Shown here one piece after another: positions 44,432 to 52,747 of a stretch of DNA of 64,000 bases; the stretch's first letter is position 1; every line of letters begins with the position of its first letter. The notes beneath the pieces are model-generated. The model was not told where the DNA came from, searched no databases, and saw only the letters and a list, made by a program, of their open reading frames with translations. Both the position numbers and the translations under genes were made by a program. The stretch covers positions 1 through 64,000 of the forward strand of contig DXVO01000025.1 in assembly GCA_019417325.1 (NCBI GenBank), given 5' to 3'. This DNA comes from Parabacteroides sp. (GTDB lineage: Bacteria; Bacteroidota; Bacteroidia; Bacteroidales; Tannerellaceae).

Positions 44432-45132
44432 TGAAAAAGTATGTCCTGATAGTAGCCGGCGGGAAAGGGCTCCGTATGGGAGGTGACTTACCAAAGCAAT
44501 TTATCCCGATGAATGGTAAACCGATTCTGATGCATACACTCGAGACTTTTTATAAGTGGGACGCATCAGCCGGTCAGATCCTTGTATTACCCGAAGACCA
44601 TCAACCTTACTGGAATATGCTTTGTAAAGAAATCGGATGCAAAGTTCCCCACAAAATAGCAAATGGAGGAACAACCCGCTTCCATTCCGTATTGAACGGT
44701 CTTCAACTTCTTCAACAGGAAATAGGAAATAATCCGGACTATCAGGAAGAAATAATTGTAGGCATACACGATGGTGTACGTCCTTTTGTTTCTTCAGAAG
44801 TAATCACGACCTGTTTTGCAGAAGCAAGTCGTTGCAAAGCAGTCATTCCAACAGTACCCATGATTGATTCGCTGCGTGAAACAGATAAAACAGGTTCCCA
44901 TCCAGTAGACAGAAACCGCTATATGGCAGTACAGACCCCGCAGGTTTTCGAATATAACCTGCTTATGCAGGCATATGGGCAACTTTACAACGAACAATTC
45001 ACGGATGACGCTTCTGTTGTAGAAGCTGACGGACATGCAATCATGACCGTTCCGGGAAACCGGGAAAATATAAAAATAACCACTCCGTTTGACTTATTAG
45101 TGGCTGAGGCATTATTTGAACATCGTACATAA
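44431..45132 (+). CDS. ispD: 2-C-methyl-D-erythritol 4-phosphate cytidylyltransferase
   Basis: A 233-residue IspD of the MEP isoprenoid pathway; it joins CTP and methylerythritol phosphate. The nucleotide-binding loop reads VAGGKGLRMGGDLPKQF, with QF and GKPILMHTLE following; later blocks are GIHDGVRPFVSSEV, VPMIDSLRETDKTG and the C-terminal DDASVVEADGHAIMTVPGNR and ENIKITTPFDL. The loop has G-L-R-M where many have S-R-M, which is common in this phylum. Coupled to xseB by a one-base overlap; recG follows after 20 bp. Confidence 0.95.
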   Translation: MKKYVLIVAGGKGLRMGGDLPKQFIPMNGKPILMHTLETFYKWDASAGQILVLPEDHQPYWNMLCKEIGCKVPHKIANGGTTRFHSVLNGLQLLQQEIGNNPDYQEEIIVGIHDGVRPFVSSEVITTCFAEASRCKAVIPTVPMIDSLRETDKTGSHPVDRNRYMAVQTPQVFEYNLLMQAYGQLYNEQFTDDASVVEADGHAIMTVPGNRENIKITTPFDLLVAEALFEHRT

Positions 45133-45152
45133 AAATTGAATCAAAACACAAT

Positions 45153-47249
45153 ATGCTCGATCTCGATAAACGCTCCATCATGTATCTGCCGGGCGTAGGT
45201 CCTAAAAAAGCAGAAGTATTAAAAAAAGAAGCAGGCATTTCTTCTTTTGAAGATTTGCTGTTTTATTTTCCGTACAAATACATCGACCGAAGCCGCTTCT
45301 ACAAAGTAGCCGAGATTACAGGCAACATGCCTTATATACAATTAAAGGGACGTATCCTTTATTATGACACCGTAGGTGAAGGACGCACCAAACGGTTGAT
45401 AGGGAAATTTACCGACGGAACAGGTACGATCGATTTAGTTTGGTTTCAAGGTATCAATTATATAAAAGAAAAAGTACTGACCGGTGTAGAATATATCATA
45501 TTCGGTAAACCTGTCGAGTTCGGACATGTTTATAACATTCCCCATCCGGACATAGACCCGGTGGAACAGGCGGAACAAGTGGCAAACGGACTGACTCCTT
45601 TTTATAATACATCAGAAAAGATGAAGAAGTCGTTCCTCAACTCTCGTGCCATCCAGAACATGCAATATGCCCTGCTCAGCCATCTGAATTGGATATTACC
45701 GGAAACATTACCATCCTCTATCCTGGAACGTATCCATATGATGCCGTTTGCCGAAGCTATCCGGAATGTACATTTCCCTGAATCTGTCGATAAATTACGG
45801 CAAGCACAGCTTCGCCTGAAATTTGACGAACTGTTTTTCATACAATTAAACATACTCAAGACCGCCAGCCTAAGAAAACTAAAACTCAAAGGAATAGTTT
45901 TCCCTACCGTCGGTCATTACTTTAATACGTTCTATAAAGATTATCTGCCTTTTGAACTGACAAACGCGCAAAAGCGGGTTGTCAGGGAAATACGTATCGA
46001 TATGGGCAGCGGACGACAAATGAACCGGTTGTTGCAAGGAGATGTCGGTAGCGGAAAAACACTGGTAGGACTACTTTCCATGTTATTGGCAGTAGACAAT
46101 AATTGTCAGGCATGCATGATGGCACCTACTGAGATTCTCGCCAACCAGCATTATGCTACGGTAATGGAATTCCTGAAGGACATGGATATTAAAGTAGCAC
46201 TTCTGACAGGTTCAACAAAGAAAAAAGAACGAAACCGGATATTGCCGGCCATTGCCAGTGGAGAGATCCAAATCGTTATCGGAACCCATGCACTGATTGA
46301 AGAAACCGTAATCTTTTCTTCACTCGGATTAGCCATCATAGACGAACAACACCGTTTCGGTGTAGAACAACGCTCCCGGTTATGGATGAAAAATGCTGTC
46401 GTTCCTCATGTATTGGTAATGACTGCCACTCCCATCCCCCGGACACTTGCCATGACGCTATACGGAGATTTAGATGTTTCTGTCATCGATGAACTTCCTC
46501 CCGGACGCAAACCGATACAAACTCTCCATCGCTATGACAATAAAAAAGCACAATTATATGATTTCCTGCGAAAAGAAATCAGGTTAGGCCGGCAGGTTTA
46601 TGTTGTATATCCGCTTATTGAAGGCAGTGAAAAACTCGATTACAAAAACTTGGAAGAAGGCTTTGAAACATTTAAGGAAGTTTTCCCCGAATATAAAGTA
46701 TGCATGGTACACGGAAAGATGAAAGCTGTTGACAAAGACACTGAAATGCAAAAATTTATTTCCGGAGAAGCACAGATATTAATGGCCACTACCGTAATAG
46801 AGGTAGGAGTAAATGTTCCTAATGCTTCGGTTATGGTAATTGAAAGTGCCGAACGTTTCGGCCTGTCTCAACTGCACCAGTTACGTGGACGTGTAGGACG
46901 TGGAGCTGAGCAGTCTTATTGTATATTAGTCTCATCCTACAAACTGAGCAATGACACACGGAAACGGCTTGAAATCATGGTAAATAGTAATAACGGATTT
47001 GAAATAGCTGAAGCGGATTTACGATTGCGGGGACATGGAGACCTTGAAGGAACACGCCAAAGCGGAGAAGGAATAGACCTGAAAATTGCAAATCTTGCAG
47101 CGGACGGGCAAATATTGCAATATGCCCGTGATATAGCCAAAGAAGTGTTAAGCGAAGATCCGGATTTAACATCCGAAGCCAACAGAATGTTAAATGACAG
47201 GTTAAAAACACTGTTTGCACGAAAGGTAAATTGGAGCATGATTAGCTAA
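45153..47249 (+). CDS. recG: ATP-dependent DNA helicase RecG
   Basis: A 698-residue replication-fork reversal helicase. N-terminal wedge/OB domain (about 1-200, with YLPGVGPKKAEVLKKE), then helicase domain 1: NAQKRVVREI, Walker A LLQGDVGSGKTLVGLLSML, APTEILANQHY, DEQHRFGVEQR (DExH), MTATPIPRTLAMTLYGD; and domain 2: VYVVYPLIEGSEKL, TTVIEVGVNVPNASVMVIES, LHQLRGRVGRG. The C-terminal DLRLRGHGDLEGTRQSG is diagnostic of RecG. Last gene of the subtilase-xseAB-ispD-recG operon; no strong terminator is visible in the 204 bp after it. Confidence 0.96.
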   Translation: MLDLDKRSIMYLPGVGPKKAEVLKKEAGISSFEDLLFYFPYKYIDRSRFYKVAEITGNMPYIQLKGRILYYDTVGEGRTKRLIGKFTDGTGTIDLVWFQGINYIKEKVLTGVEYIIFGKPVEFGHVYNIPHPDIDPVEQAEQVANGLTPFYNTSEKMKKSFLNSRAIQNMQYALLSHLNWILPETLPSSILERIHMMPFAEAIRNVHFPESVDKLRQAQLRLKFDELFFIQLNILKTASLRKLKLKGIVFPTVGHYFNTFYKDYLPFELTNAQKRVVREIRIDMGSGRQMNRLLQGDVGSGKTLVGLLSMLLAVDNNCQACMMAPTEILANQHYATVMEFLKDMDIKVALLTGSTKKKERNRILPAIASGEIQIVIGTHALIEETVIFSSLGLAIIDEQHRFGVEQRSRLWMKNAVVPHVLVMTATPIPRTLAMTLYGDLDVSVIDELPPGRKPIQTLHRYDNKKAQLYDFLRKEIRLGRQVYVVYPLIEGSEKLDYKNLEEGFETFKEVFPEYKVCMVHGKMKAVDKDTEMQKFISGEAQILMATTVIEVGVNVPNASVMVIESAERFGLSQLHQLRGRVGRGAEQSYCILVSSYKLSNDTRKRLEIMVNSNNGFEIAEADLRLRGHGDLEGTRQSGEGIDLKIANLAADGQILQYARDIAKEVLSEDPDLTSEANRMLNDRLKTLFARKVNWSMIS

Positions 47250-47353
47250 TATGTTGTGAAACATGTTTTCCTGTTATGCTTTGTTTTTCAATACTTTAAA
47301 AGCACATATTTATTATGAATTCTTATTATTGAGGAAATTTTTCTTTATTGTAT

Positions 47354-47384
47354 TTTGCTGGTCTATACAAATTTACGACCTTTG
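47354..47384 (+). promoter_or_regulatory. promoter of the M23/LysM endopeptidase gene
   Basis: TTTG (47354-47357), 19-bp spacer, GACCTTTG (47377-47384). The spacing is ideal and only the first base of TAnnTTTG differs. The leader would be about 73 nt. Confidence 0.6.
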
Positions 47385-47463
47385 ACAAGTTGACGTTAAA
47401 CGAGACTCTTCTTGTCTCCCTCCAAATTATCGTCGTCTAATAGAATCGTAAGTGATAAAAATA

Positions 47464-48702
47464 ATGAAGATAAGAGCATTACTATTCATTTGTTGTACCA
47501 CAATTATGGTATCGGCAGTGCAGGCGAATGCACAAACTGAACAGGAAACTTCCAAAGAAATCCGCCATATTAATAAAAAAATGGCAAATCAGGTTTCCGA
47601 ACTGATGGCAGACCGCGTAGGTTTCAAAAAGGATTTGGAATTAAAAGAACTGGCTGCTATTAATGAAAAAGCAGAACTGGCAAAAGAAAGCCTGATGTTC
47701 CCTGCTGATGAATTATATGGTTCTACTTGGGAAAACCAATGGGTTGACCCGTTCCGTGGAGGAACAGCCGTTACATTCCCTGACTCCTGCGCCATCGATT
47801 GTACCTCTTTCTTTTTTCCTTTGGATTCCATGACAAGAATTACATCTAAGTATGGCCCTCGCCGTCGCCGTATGCACAAAGGTATTGACCTGAAAGTTCA
47901 GATTGGAGATACAATTTATGCAGCCTTTGACGGGAAAGTTCGTATTAGAAGTTTTGAACGGCGCGGATATGGAAATTATCTGGTAATCCGCCATCCGAAT
48001 GGACTCGAAACTATCTACGGTCACTTATCAAAAGCACTTGTAGACGTAAATCAAATAGTTCATGCCGGTGATCCGATTGCATTAGGCGGTAATACAGGAC
48101 GTTCTACAGGTTCACACCTCCACTTTGAAACTCGTTTCCTGGGACAAGCTATTAATCCTGCGGAAATTATCGATTTTGAAAACAGTGTTCCGCATCAGGA
48201 TACATATGTATTCCGCAATGTGAAAATAAACGGACGCAAAAGTAATATCTATACCTCATCTTCAAACCATATGGTGTTTCACCGGGTTAAATCCGGCGAC
48301 AATTTAGGAAAGATAGCTCGTATGTACGGAACAACAGTAAATGAATTATGTCGCCTAAATGGGCTGAACCGTAATTCGGTTTTACGTTTAGGACAATCGA
48401 TCCGTTGCAGCGCAGCAGGTTCAACCGAAACAAAAACAAGTGTTGCAAAAAAAGCTCCTGCTAAAACCACTACGGTAAAAGCAGACGCAGCAGCAGTGGC
48501 TTCACTTACAAACAACAGTAACGTTTCAAGCAGCAAGAAAGCTGAATCGTCTTCAGAAGCAGTTTATTATCGTATCAAAAGTGGCGACACACTGGGAGCT
48601 ATTGCTATCAAACACGGAACTACTGTTTCCAAACTCTGTCAGCTTAACGGTATCTCAAAAACTACGACTTTAAGACCGGGACGCTCACTGCGCTGTTCAT
48701 AA
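47464..48702 (+). CDS. M23 peptidoglycan endopeptidase with two LysM domains
   Basis: A 412-residue exported zinc metallopeptidase. Signal peptide (about 1-27), a helical region, the LytM/M23 domain with zinc ligands in RMHKGIDLKVQ (His, Asp) and GSHLHFETRF (HxH), then two LysM wall-binding domains (about 267-315, VFHRVKSGDNLGKIARMYGT; and 365-410, YYRIKSGDTLGAIAIKHGT) joined by a Ser/Ala/Lys linker. The presence of both zinc motifs means it should be active, unlike regulatory LytM proteins. It likely opens peptide cross-links for growth or division. A GTG 12 bp upstream is in frame; ATG at 47464 is preferred. Confidence 0.93.
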   Translation: MKIRALLFICCTTIMVSAVQANAQTEQETSKEIRHINKKMANQVSELMADRVGFKKDLELKELAAINEKAELAKESLMFPADELYGSTWENQWVDPFRGGTAVTFPDSCAIDCTSFFFPLDSMTRITSKYGPRRRRMHKGIDLKVQIGDTIYAAFDGKVRIRSFERRGYGNYLVIRHPNGLETIYGHLSKALVDVNQIVHAGDPIALGGNTGRSTGSHLHFETRFLGQAINPAEIIDFENSVPHQDTYVFRNVKINGRKSNIYTSSSNHMVFHRVKSGDNLGKIARMYGTTVNELCRLNGLNRNSVLRLGQSIRCSAAGSTETKTSVAKKAPAKTTTVKADAAAVASLTNNSNVSSSKKAESSSEAVYYRIKSGDTLGAIAIKHGTTVSKLCQLNGISKTTTLRPGRSLRCS

Positions 48703-48724
48703 CAAACATAATGATACAAAATAG

Positions 48725-48766
48725 AAACTGTATGGACATTTACGCTTGTTCATACAGTTTTTTTAT
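48725..48766 (+). terminator. terminator of the M23/LysM gene
   Basis: Perfect 10-bp stem AAACTGTATG/CATACAGTTT with 16-nt loop, followed by TTTTTTAT. Confidence 0.85.
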
Positions 48767-48830
48767 ATGGACAAGATTCTTACCTGCGCTAAAAAATGTG
48801 TAATCTGCCTGTTGTCACAGGATTTATCCG

Positions 48831-48838
48831 TATCTTTG
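48831..48838 (+). promoter_or_regulatory. -7 box TATCTTTG for the DUF1599-folE operon
   Basis: Exact TAnnTTTG match, 19 bp before the DUF1599 ATG. A TTG lies 16 bp farther upstream, shorter than the usual spacing. Confidence 0.45.
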
Positions 48839-48857
48839 CCTTCATAAATAAGAGATT

Positions 48858-49400
48858 ATGGCTGACACGAAAGAACAGTTCGAGAAGGTTATCTCCCAAT
48901 GCAGGGAGCTGTTTGAAAAAAAACTAAAAGATTACGGTCCCTCTTGGCGAATCATGCGCCCACTCTCGGTGACCGACCAAATATTCATTAAAGCAAACCG
49001 TATCCGCAGTCTTGAAACAAAAGGCATTAGCATGGTAGACGAAGGGATTCGTCCTGAATTTGTAGCCATCGTAAACTATGGGGTAATCGGTCTTATCCAG
49101 CTTGCCAAAGGATATGCCGATACAACGGATATGAGTAACGAAGAAGCATTAAGCCTGTATGATAAATACATCACACAAACAAAAGAACTGATGTATGCCA
49201 AAAATCATGACTATGACGAGGCATGGCGCAGTATGCGTATCAGCTCCTATACAGATCTGATTTTGATGAAAATTTATCGTACAAAACAAATAGAAAGCCA
49301 CGACGGCAAAACATTAGTTTCGGAAGGTATCGACGCTAATTATATGGATATGATTAATTACGCCTTGTTCGGGTTGATTAAACTGGAATATGGAGAATGA
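48858..49400 (+). CDS. DUF1599-domain protein
   Basis: A 180-residue soluble protein made of two copies of the same ~80-residue unit: KLKDYGPSWRIMRPLSVTDQ with RSLETKG, and NHDYDEAWRSMRISSYTDLI with KQIESHDG; each contains W-R-(I/S)MR and a following I-x-R/K-x-R-Q/S segment. This matches DUF1599, named in databases as a nucleotide-modification-associated domain; its chemistry is not established. It starts a conserved Bacteroidales operon and its stop overlaps the next start (ATGA). Confidence 0.88.
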   Translation: MADTKEQFEKVISQCRELFEKKLKDYGPSWRIMRPLSVTDQIFIKANRIRSLETKGISMVDEGIRPEFVAIVNYGVIGLIQLAKGYADTTDMSNEEALSLYDKYITQTKELMYAKNHDYDEAWRSMRISSYTDLILMKIYRTKQIESHDGKTLVSEGIDANYMDMINYALFGLIKLEYGE

Positions 49401-50671
49401 AATATAAAGACACCGTTATTAAAATAGTTGCAGAATGCTGCCGTGTACTGATCGGAATTGTATTTATCTTCTCCGGTTTTGTAAAAGCGGTCGACCCAAT
49501 GGGAGGTGCTATAAAAATAGGTGAATACCTGGCATCATTCGGATTGGATAAACTGCAGCCTTTTACGGTTATATTTTCTTTTAACTTATCGGCAATCGAA
49601 TTTGCATTAGGCGTATGCATGTTGTTTGGAGTTTACCGCCGGTATGCCTCTTTTCTTACACTCCTTTTCATGGCTTTTATGACTCCACTAACGCTTTACC
49701 TGGCGCTTTTTGACCCGGTATCCGATTGTGGATGTTTTGGAGATGCACTGGTTATCAGTAACTGGGATACATTCTATAAAAACATTGTTCTTCTGGCTGC
49801 TGCTATTATTGTATTTATTTATAATCAGCGCATTTTCCAATGTTACACTTACAGAGTTTACTGGTTTATTGCATTATATGCCTACATTTTTGCCATAGGC
49901 TTTGCTTATCATAATTACAATCATTTGCCGGTCATCGACTTCCGCCCCTACAAGTTGGGAGCAAATATTCCCGCACTGACAGAAATTCCGCCCGGAGCCC
50001 CGGAAGATGAATATAAATATACTTTTATTTACGAGAAAGACGGAGTACAGAAAGAATTCACCTTGGAAAATTATCCGGCGAACGATAGTACATGGACTTT
50101 TGTCGAATCGAAAACCGAACTGGTAAAGAAAGGATACACACCTCCTGTTGCCGCCTTTAATATATACAATGAAGAAGGAGAAGACGTCACCGACGAGATC
50201 ATCCATAATCCGAGACCGGTATTACTACTCGTTGCTCCAAAACTGGAGAATGCAGATGATGATGAAGTGGAACAGATAAACGATGTATATGATTACGCAC
50301 TCGAGCACAACATTACGTTCTATTGTGTAACAGGCTCGTCAGAACAAGCTATTACCGAATGGAGCGACAATACTGGTGCCGAATATCCTTTCCGGATGGC
50401 AGACGATGTATTGCTGAAAACAATTATCCGTTCCAATCCGGGACTTGTCCTGCTAAACGAAGGAACTATCCTGGGAAAATGGCATTATAATGATATTCCA
50501 TACGAAAACCAAGTAAAGGTAGAAATTGAAAAAGGCTTGTCTGGCGAGATAGTGAAAGAAAAAGAACATAGCCGGCTTGCAACCAACTTATTGACTTTTA
50601 CCGTACCTTTGTTGCTCGTTTGGTTATACGATTACTTGCGCTTCCGCCGGAAACGCAAAATAAAAGAATAA
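49397..50671 (+). CDS. DoxX/MauE-like membrane protein with thioredoxin-like domain
   Basis: A 424-residue inner-membrane protein. About five N-terminal helices (residues 10-175) resemble the DoxX/MauE group: RVLIGIVFIFSGFVKAVDP, then FDPVSDCGCFGDAL with a Cys-x-Cys pair at a helix end. Residues about 190-390 form a periplasmic region, whose last part (PVLLLVAPKLEN ... GLVLLNEGTILGKWHYND) has a thioredoxin-like pattern but no CxxC. A final helix (LLTFTVPLLLVWLYDYL) precedes a basic tail. It corresponds to the family called BT_3928-like in Bacteroides. A redox role is suggested by the MauE-type part but not shown. Lies between DUF1599 and tpiA. Confidence 0.8.
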   Translation: MKYKDTVIKIVAECCRVLIGIVFIFSGFVKAVDPMGGAIKIGEYLASFGLDKLQPFTVIFSFNLSAIEFALGVCMLFGVYRRYASFLTLLFMAFMTPLTLYLALFDPVSDCGCFGDALVISNWDTFYKNIVLLAAAIIVFIYNQRIFQCYTYRVYWFIALYAYIFAIGFAYHNYNHLPVIDFRPYKLGANIPALTEIPPGAPEDEYKYTFIYEKDGVQKEFTLENYPANDSTWTFVESKTELVKKGYTPPVAAFNIYNEEGEDVTDEIIHNPRPVLLLVAPKLENADDDEVEQINDVYDYALEHNITFYCVTGSSEQAITEWSDNTGAEYPFRMADDVLLKTIIRSNPGLVLLNEGTILGKWHYNDIPYENQVKVEIEKGLSGEIVKEKEHSRLATNLLTFTVPLLLVWLYDYLRFRRKRKIKE

Positions 50672-50704
50672 TTTATTTGTATTATATATTTAATTAATTA
50701 AGTC

Positions 50705-51466
50705 ATGAGAAAGAATATTGTTGCAGGTAACTGGAAGATGAACACTACTCTTCCCGAAGGTCTTGCTTTGGCAAAAGGTTTAGATGAAGCTCTTAAAGGT
50801 AAAACTACTAATTGCGATGTAATTATCGGTACTCCGTTTACTCATCTTGCAAGTGTTGCTGCTGCTATCGATACAAACAAAATCGGTGTTGCTGCTGAAA
50901 ACTGTGCAGATAAAGTTTCTGGTGCTTACACGGGTGAAGTTTCTGCTTCTATGGTTGCCTCTACAGGTGCTAAATATGTGATTTTAGGTCACTCTGAAAG
51001 ACGTGCTTATTACCACGAAACTCCGGAAATCCTGAAAACGAAAGTAGAATTAGCTTTAGCTAACGGTTTGACACCTATCTTCTGTATCGGTGAAGTATTG
51101 GAAGAAAGAGAAGCAGGCAAGCATTTCGAAGTCGTAGATGCTCAGATTGCAGGTTCTTTATTCGGCCTTTCTGCTGAAGATTTCGCTAAAATCGTATTAG
51201 CTTACGAACCGGTTTGGGCTATCGGTACAGGTAAAACTGCTACTTCCGACCAGGCTGAAGAAATACATGCTCATATCCGCGCTACTTTAGCTGCTAAATA
51301 TGGCAACGAAATTGCAGAGAACTGTACAATCCTGTATGGCGGTAGCTGCAACGCAAGCAACGCTAAAGAATTGTTCTCTAAACCGAACGTAGACGGTGGT
51401 CTGATCGGTGGCGCTTCTCTGTCTGTTGATAAATTCATGCCTATTATCGAAGCTTTTGATAAATAA
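50705..51466 (+). CDS. tpiA: triosephosphate isomerase
   Basis: A 253-residue glycolytic enzyme interconverting DHAP and glyceraldehyde-3-phosphate. Catalytic residues are visible: VAGNWKMN (Asn, Lys), ILGHSERR (His), VLAYEPVWAIGTGKTA (Glu and flexible loop 6), and the phosphate-binding LYGGSCNASNAKEL and GGLIGGASL. Its codons are AT-biased and regular (many GCT, GGT), as expected for high expression. It sits inside the DUF1599-folE operon. Confidence 0.98.
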   Translation: MRKNIVAGNWKMNTTLPEGLALAKGLDEALKGKTTNCDVIIGTPFTHLASVAAAIDTNKIGVAAENCADKVSGAYTGEVSASMVASTGAKYVILGHSERRAYYHETPEILKTKVELALANGLTPIFCIGEVLEEREAGKHFEVVDAQIAGSLFGLSAEDFAKIVLAYEPVWAIGTGKTATSDQAEEIHAHIRATLAAKYGNEIAENCTILYGGSCNASNAKELFSKPNVDGGLIGGASLSVDKFMPIIEAFDK

Positions 51467-51475
51467 AATCCATTT

Positions 51476-51517
51476 TGAGGGCGTTGCAAGATTCAATCCT
51501 GAACCTGCAACACCCTC
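51476..51517 (+). promoter_or_regulatory. stem-loop between tpiA and the SPOR gene
   Basis: GAGGG..GTTGCA (51476-51488) pairs with TGCAAC.CCCTC (51506-51517), 11 pairs with a small internal loop. There is no T-tract after it. It probably protects or limits the 3' end of tpiA mRNA inside the operon, which is inference. Confidence 0.5.
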
Positions 51518-51530
51518 TGATATATCCGAT

Positions 51531-52028
51531 ATGAAACGAATATATTATATCTTATCATTTTGTTTGTTGCTTGGGGTATTCTCTCTGTCTGCACAAACTA
51601 CCAGCGATTCCTATCAGACCATATTTGAAGCAATGGAAGCAGGTGGTGCAGGAAAAGGACAGGTAGATATACACCAATCAGATGCTATCCGTAATCTGGT
51701 AGGAGCGCATAAAAAGGGTGCCGATGTGGAACAAAGCGGTGACGAATCTTTTCTGAAAATACAAGGATACCGTACACAGGTTTTCTCTGGTAACAACCAG
51801 CGTAAATCCAAAGACGAAGCCTTCCGGAAAGAAAAAGAAATAAAGGACTTATTTCCGGATGTCCCGACTTATGTTACTTACAATGCTCCTTTCTGGAAAC
51901 TGCGTGTCGGAGATTTCCGGACACATGAAGAAGCGTACCGGATGCAACGCTTACTAATGGATGCATTTCCAGCTTACAAAAAAGAAATGTATATCGTAAA
52001 GGAAGAAGTTAAAATCCCGCTGAATTAA
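51531..52028 (+). CDS. SPOR-domain exported protein
   Basis: A 165-residue protein with a Sec signal peptide (MKRIYYILSFCLLLGVFSLS, cut near SAQ). The mature part has a short polar region and a C-terminal SPOR domain (about 85-160: GYRTQVFSGNNQRKSKDEAF, WKLRVGDFRTHEEAYRMQR). SPOR domains bind denuded glycan strands of septal peptidoglycan, so a division or wall role is likely. The frame is open back to 51408, within tpiA, but ATG 51531 gives the signal peptide at the N-terminus. The stop overlaps the folE start by one base. Confidence 0.88.
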   Translation: MKRIYYILSFCLLLGVFSLSAQTTSDSYQTIFEAMEAGGAGKGQVDIHQSDAIRNLVGAHKKGADVEQSGDESFLKIQGYRTQVFSGNNQRKSKDEAFRKEKEIKDLFPDVPTYVTYNAPFWKLRVGDFRTHEEAYRMQRLLMDAFPAYKKEMYIVKEEVKIPLN

Positions 52029-52621
52029 TGATGATTGAAGAAAACGAAAACACATTGCAGGAACGTGAAGAGCTTGCAAGCCATTATAAGAGCATTATCA
52101 ATCTGCTTGGAGAAGATGTAGACCGCGAAGGTCTGATTAAAACGCCGATACGTGTAGCCAAAGCCATGCAATTCCTGACAAAAGGTTATCACGAAGATCC
52201 GGGGGCTGTATTATCTTCCGCTATGTTTAAGGAAGAAGATTACAAGCAGATGGTTGCCGTTGTTAATATAGACTTCTATTCGCTCTGCGAACATCATATG
52301 CTGCCTTTCTTCGGCAAGGCACATGTTGCTTATATTCCTAAACATTATATCACCGGGCTAAGCAAGATTCCCCGTGTAGTAGACATTTTCGCCCGCCGTC
52401 TGCAAATCCAGGAACGGATGACTATGCAAATTAAAGACTGCATCCAGAAAACTCTTGATCCACTCGGCGTAATGGTTGTAATCGAAGCACAACATATGTG
52501 TATGCAAATGCGTGGTGTGGAAAAGCAAAACTCTCAAACAACCACTGCAGACTTTACCGGTGTATTCCAACAAGCCAAAACAAGAGAAGAATTCATGAAT
52601 TATATCCGAAGTAACCGTTAA
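52028..52621 (+). CDS. folE: GTP cyclohydrolase I
   Basis: A 197-residue homolog of FolE, which converts GTP to dihydroneopterin triphosphate, the first step of folate synthesis. Zinc ligands are seen in FYSLCEHHMLPFFGKAHV (Cys, His) and QHMCMQMRG (second Cys). Other family blocks are GLIKTPIRVAKAMQFLTKGY, YITGLSKIPRVVDIFARRLQ and SQTTTADFTGVFQ. A second ATG follows directly; either start is possible. Last gene of its operon, followed by a good terminator. Confidence 0.97.
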   Translation: MMIEENENTLQEREELASHYKSIINLLGEDVDREGLIKTPIRVAKAMQFLTKGYHEDPGAVLSSAMFKEEDYKQMVAVVNIDFYSLCEHHMLPFFGKAHVAYIPKHYITGLSKIPRVVDIFARRLQIQERMTMQIKDCIQKTLDPLGVMVVIEAQHMCMQMRGVEKQNSQTTTADFTGVFQQAKTREEFMNYIRSNR

Positions 52622-52648
52622 ATATCCGATGACCGGAAAATTATAAGC

Positions 52649-52680
52649 AGGGTTGTTTTTACTAAAACAGCCCTTTTTTA
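52649..52680 (+). terminator. terminator of the folE operon
   Basis: AGGGTTGTTTT pairs with AAAACAGCCCT (one G-U), loop of 4, then TTTTTTA. Confidence 0.85.
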
Positions 52681-52747
52681 TATCTTTCCTGTTAATATTC
52701 GCTCATTTTTTTGCAACTAATAGAATAACATATGAGAAAATGAAAAC

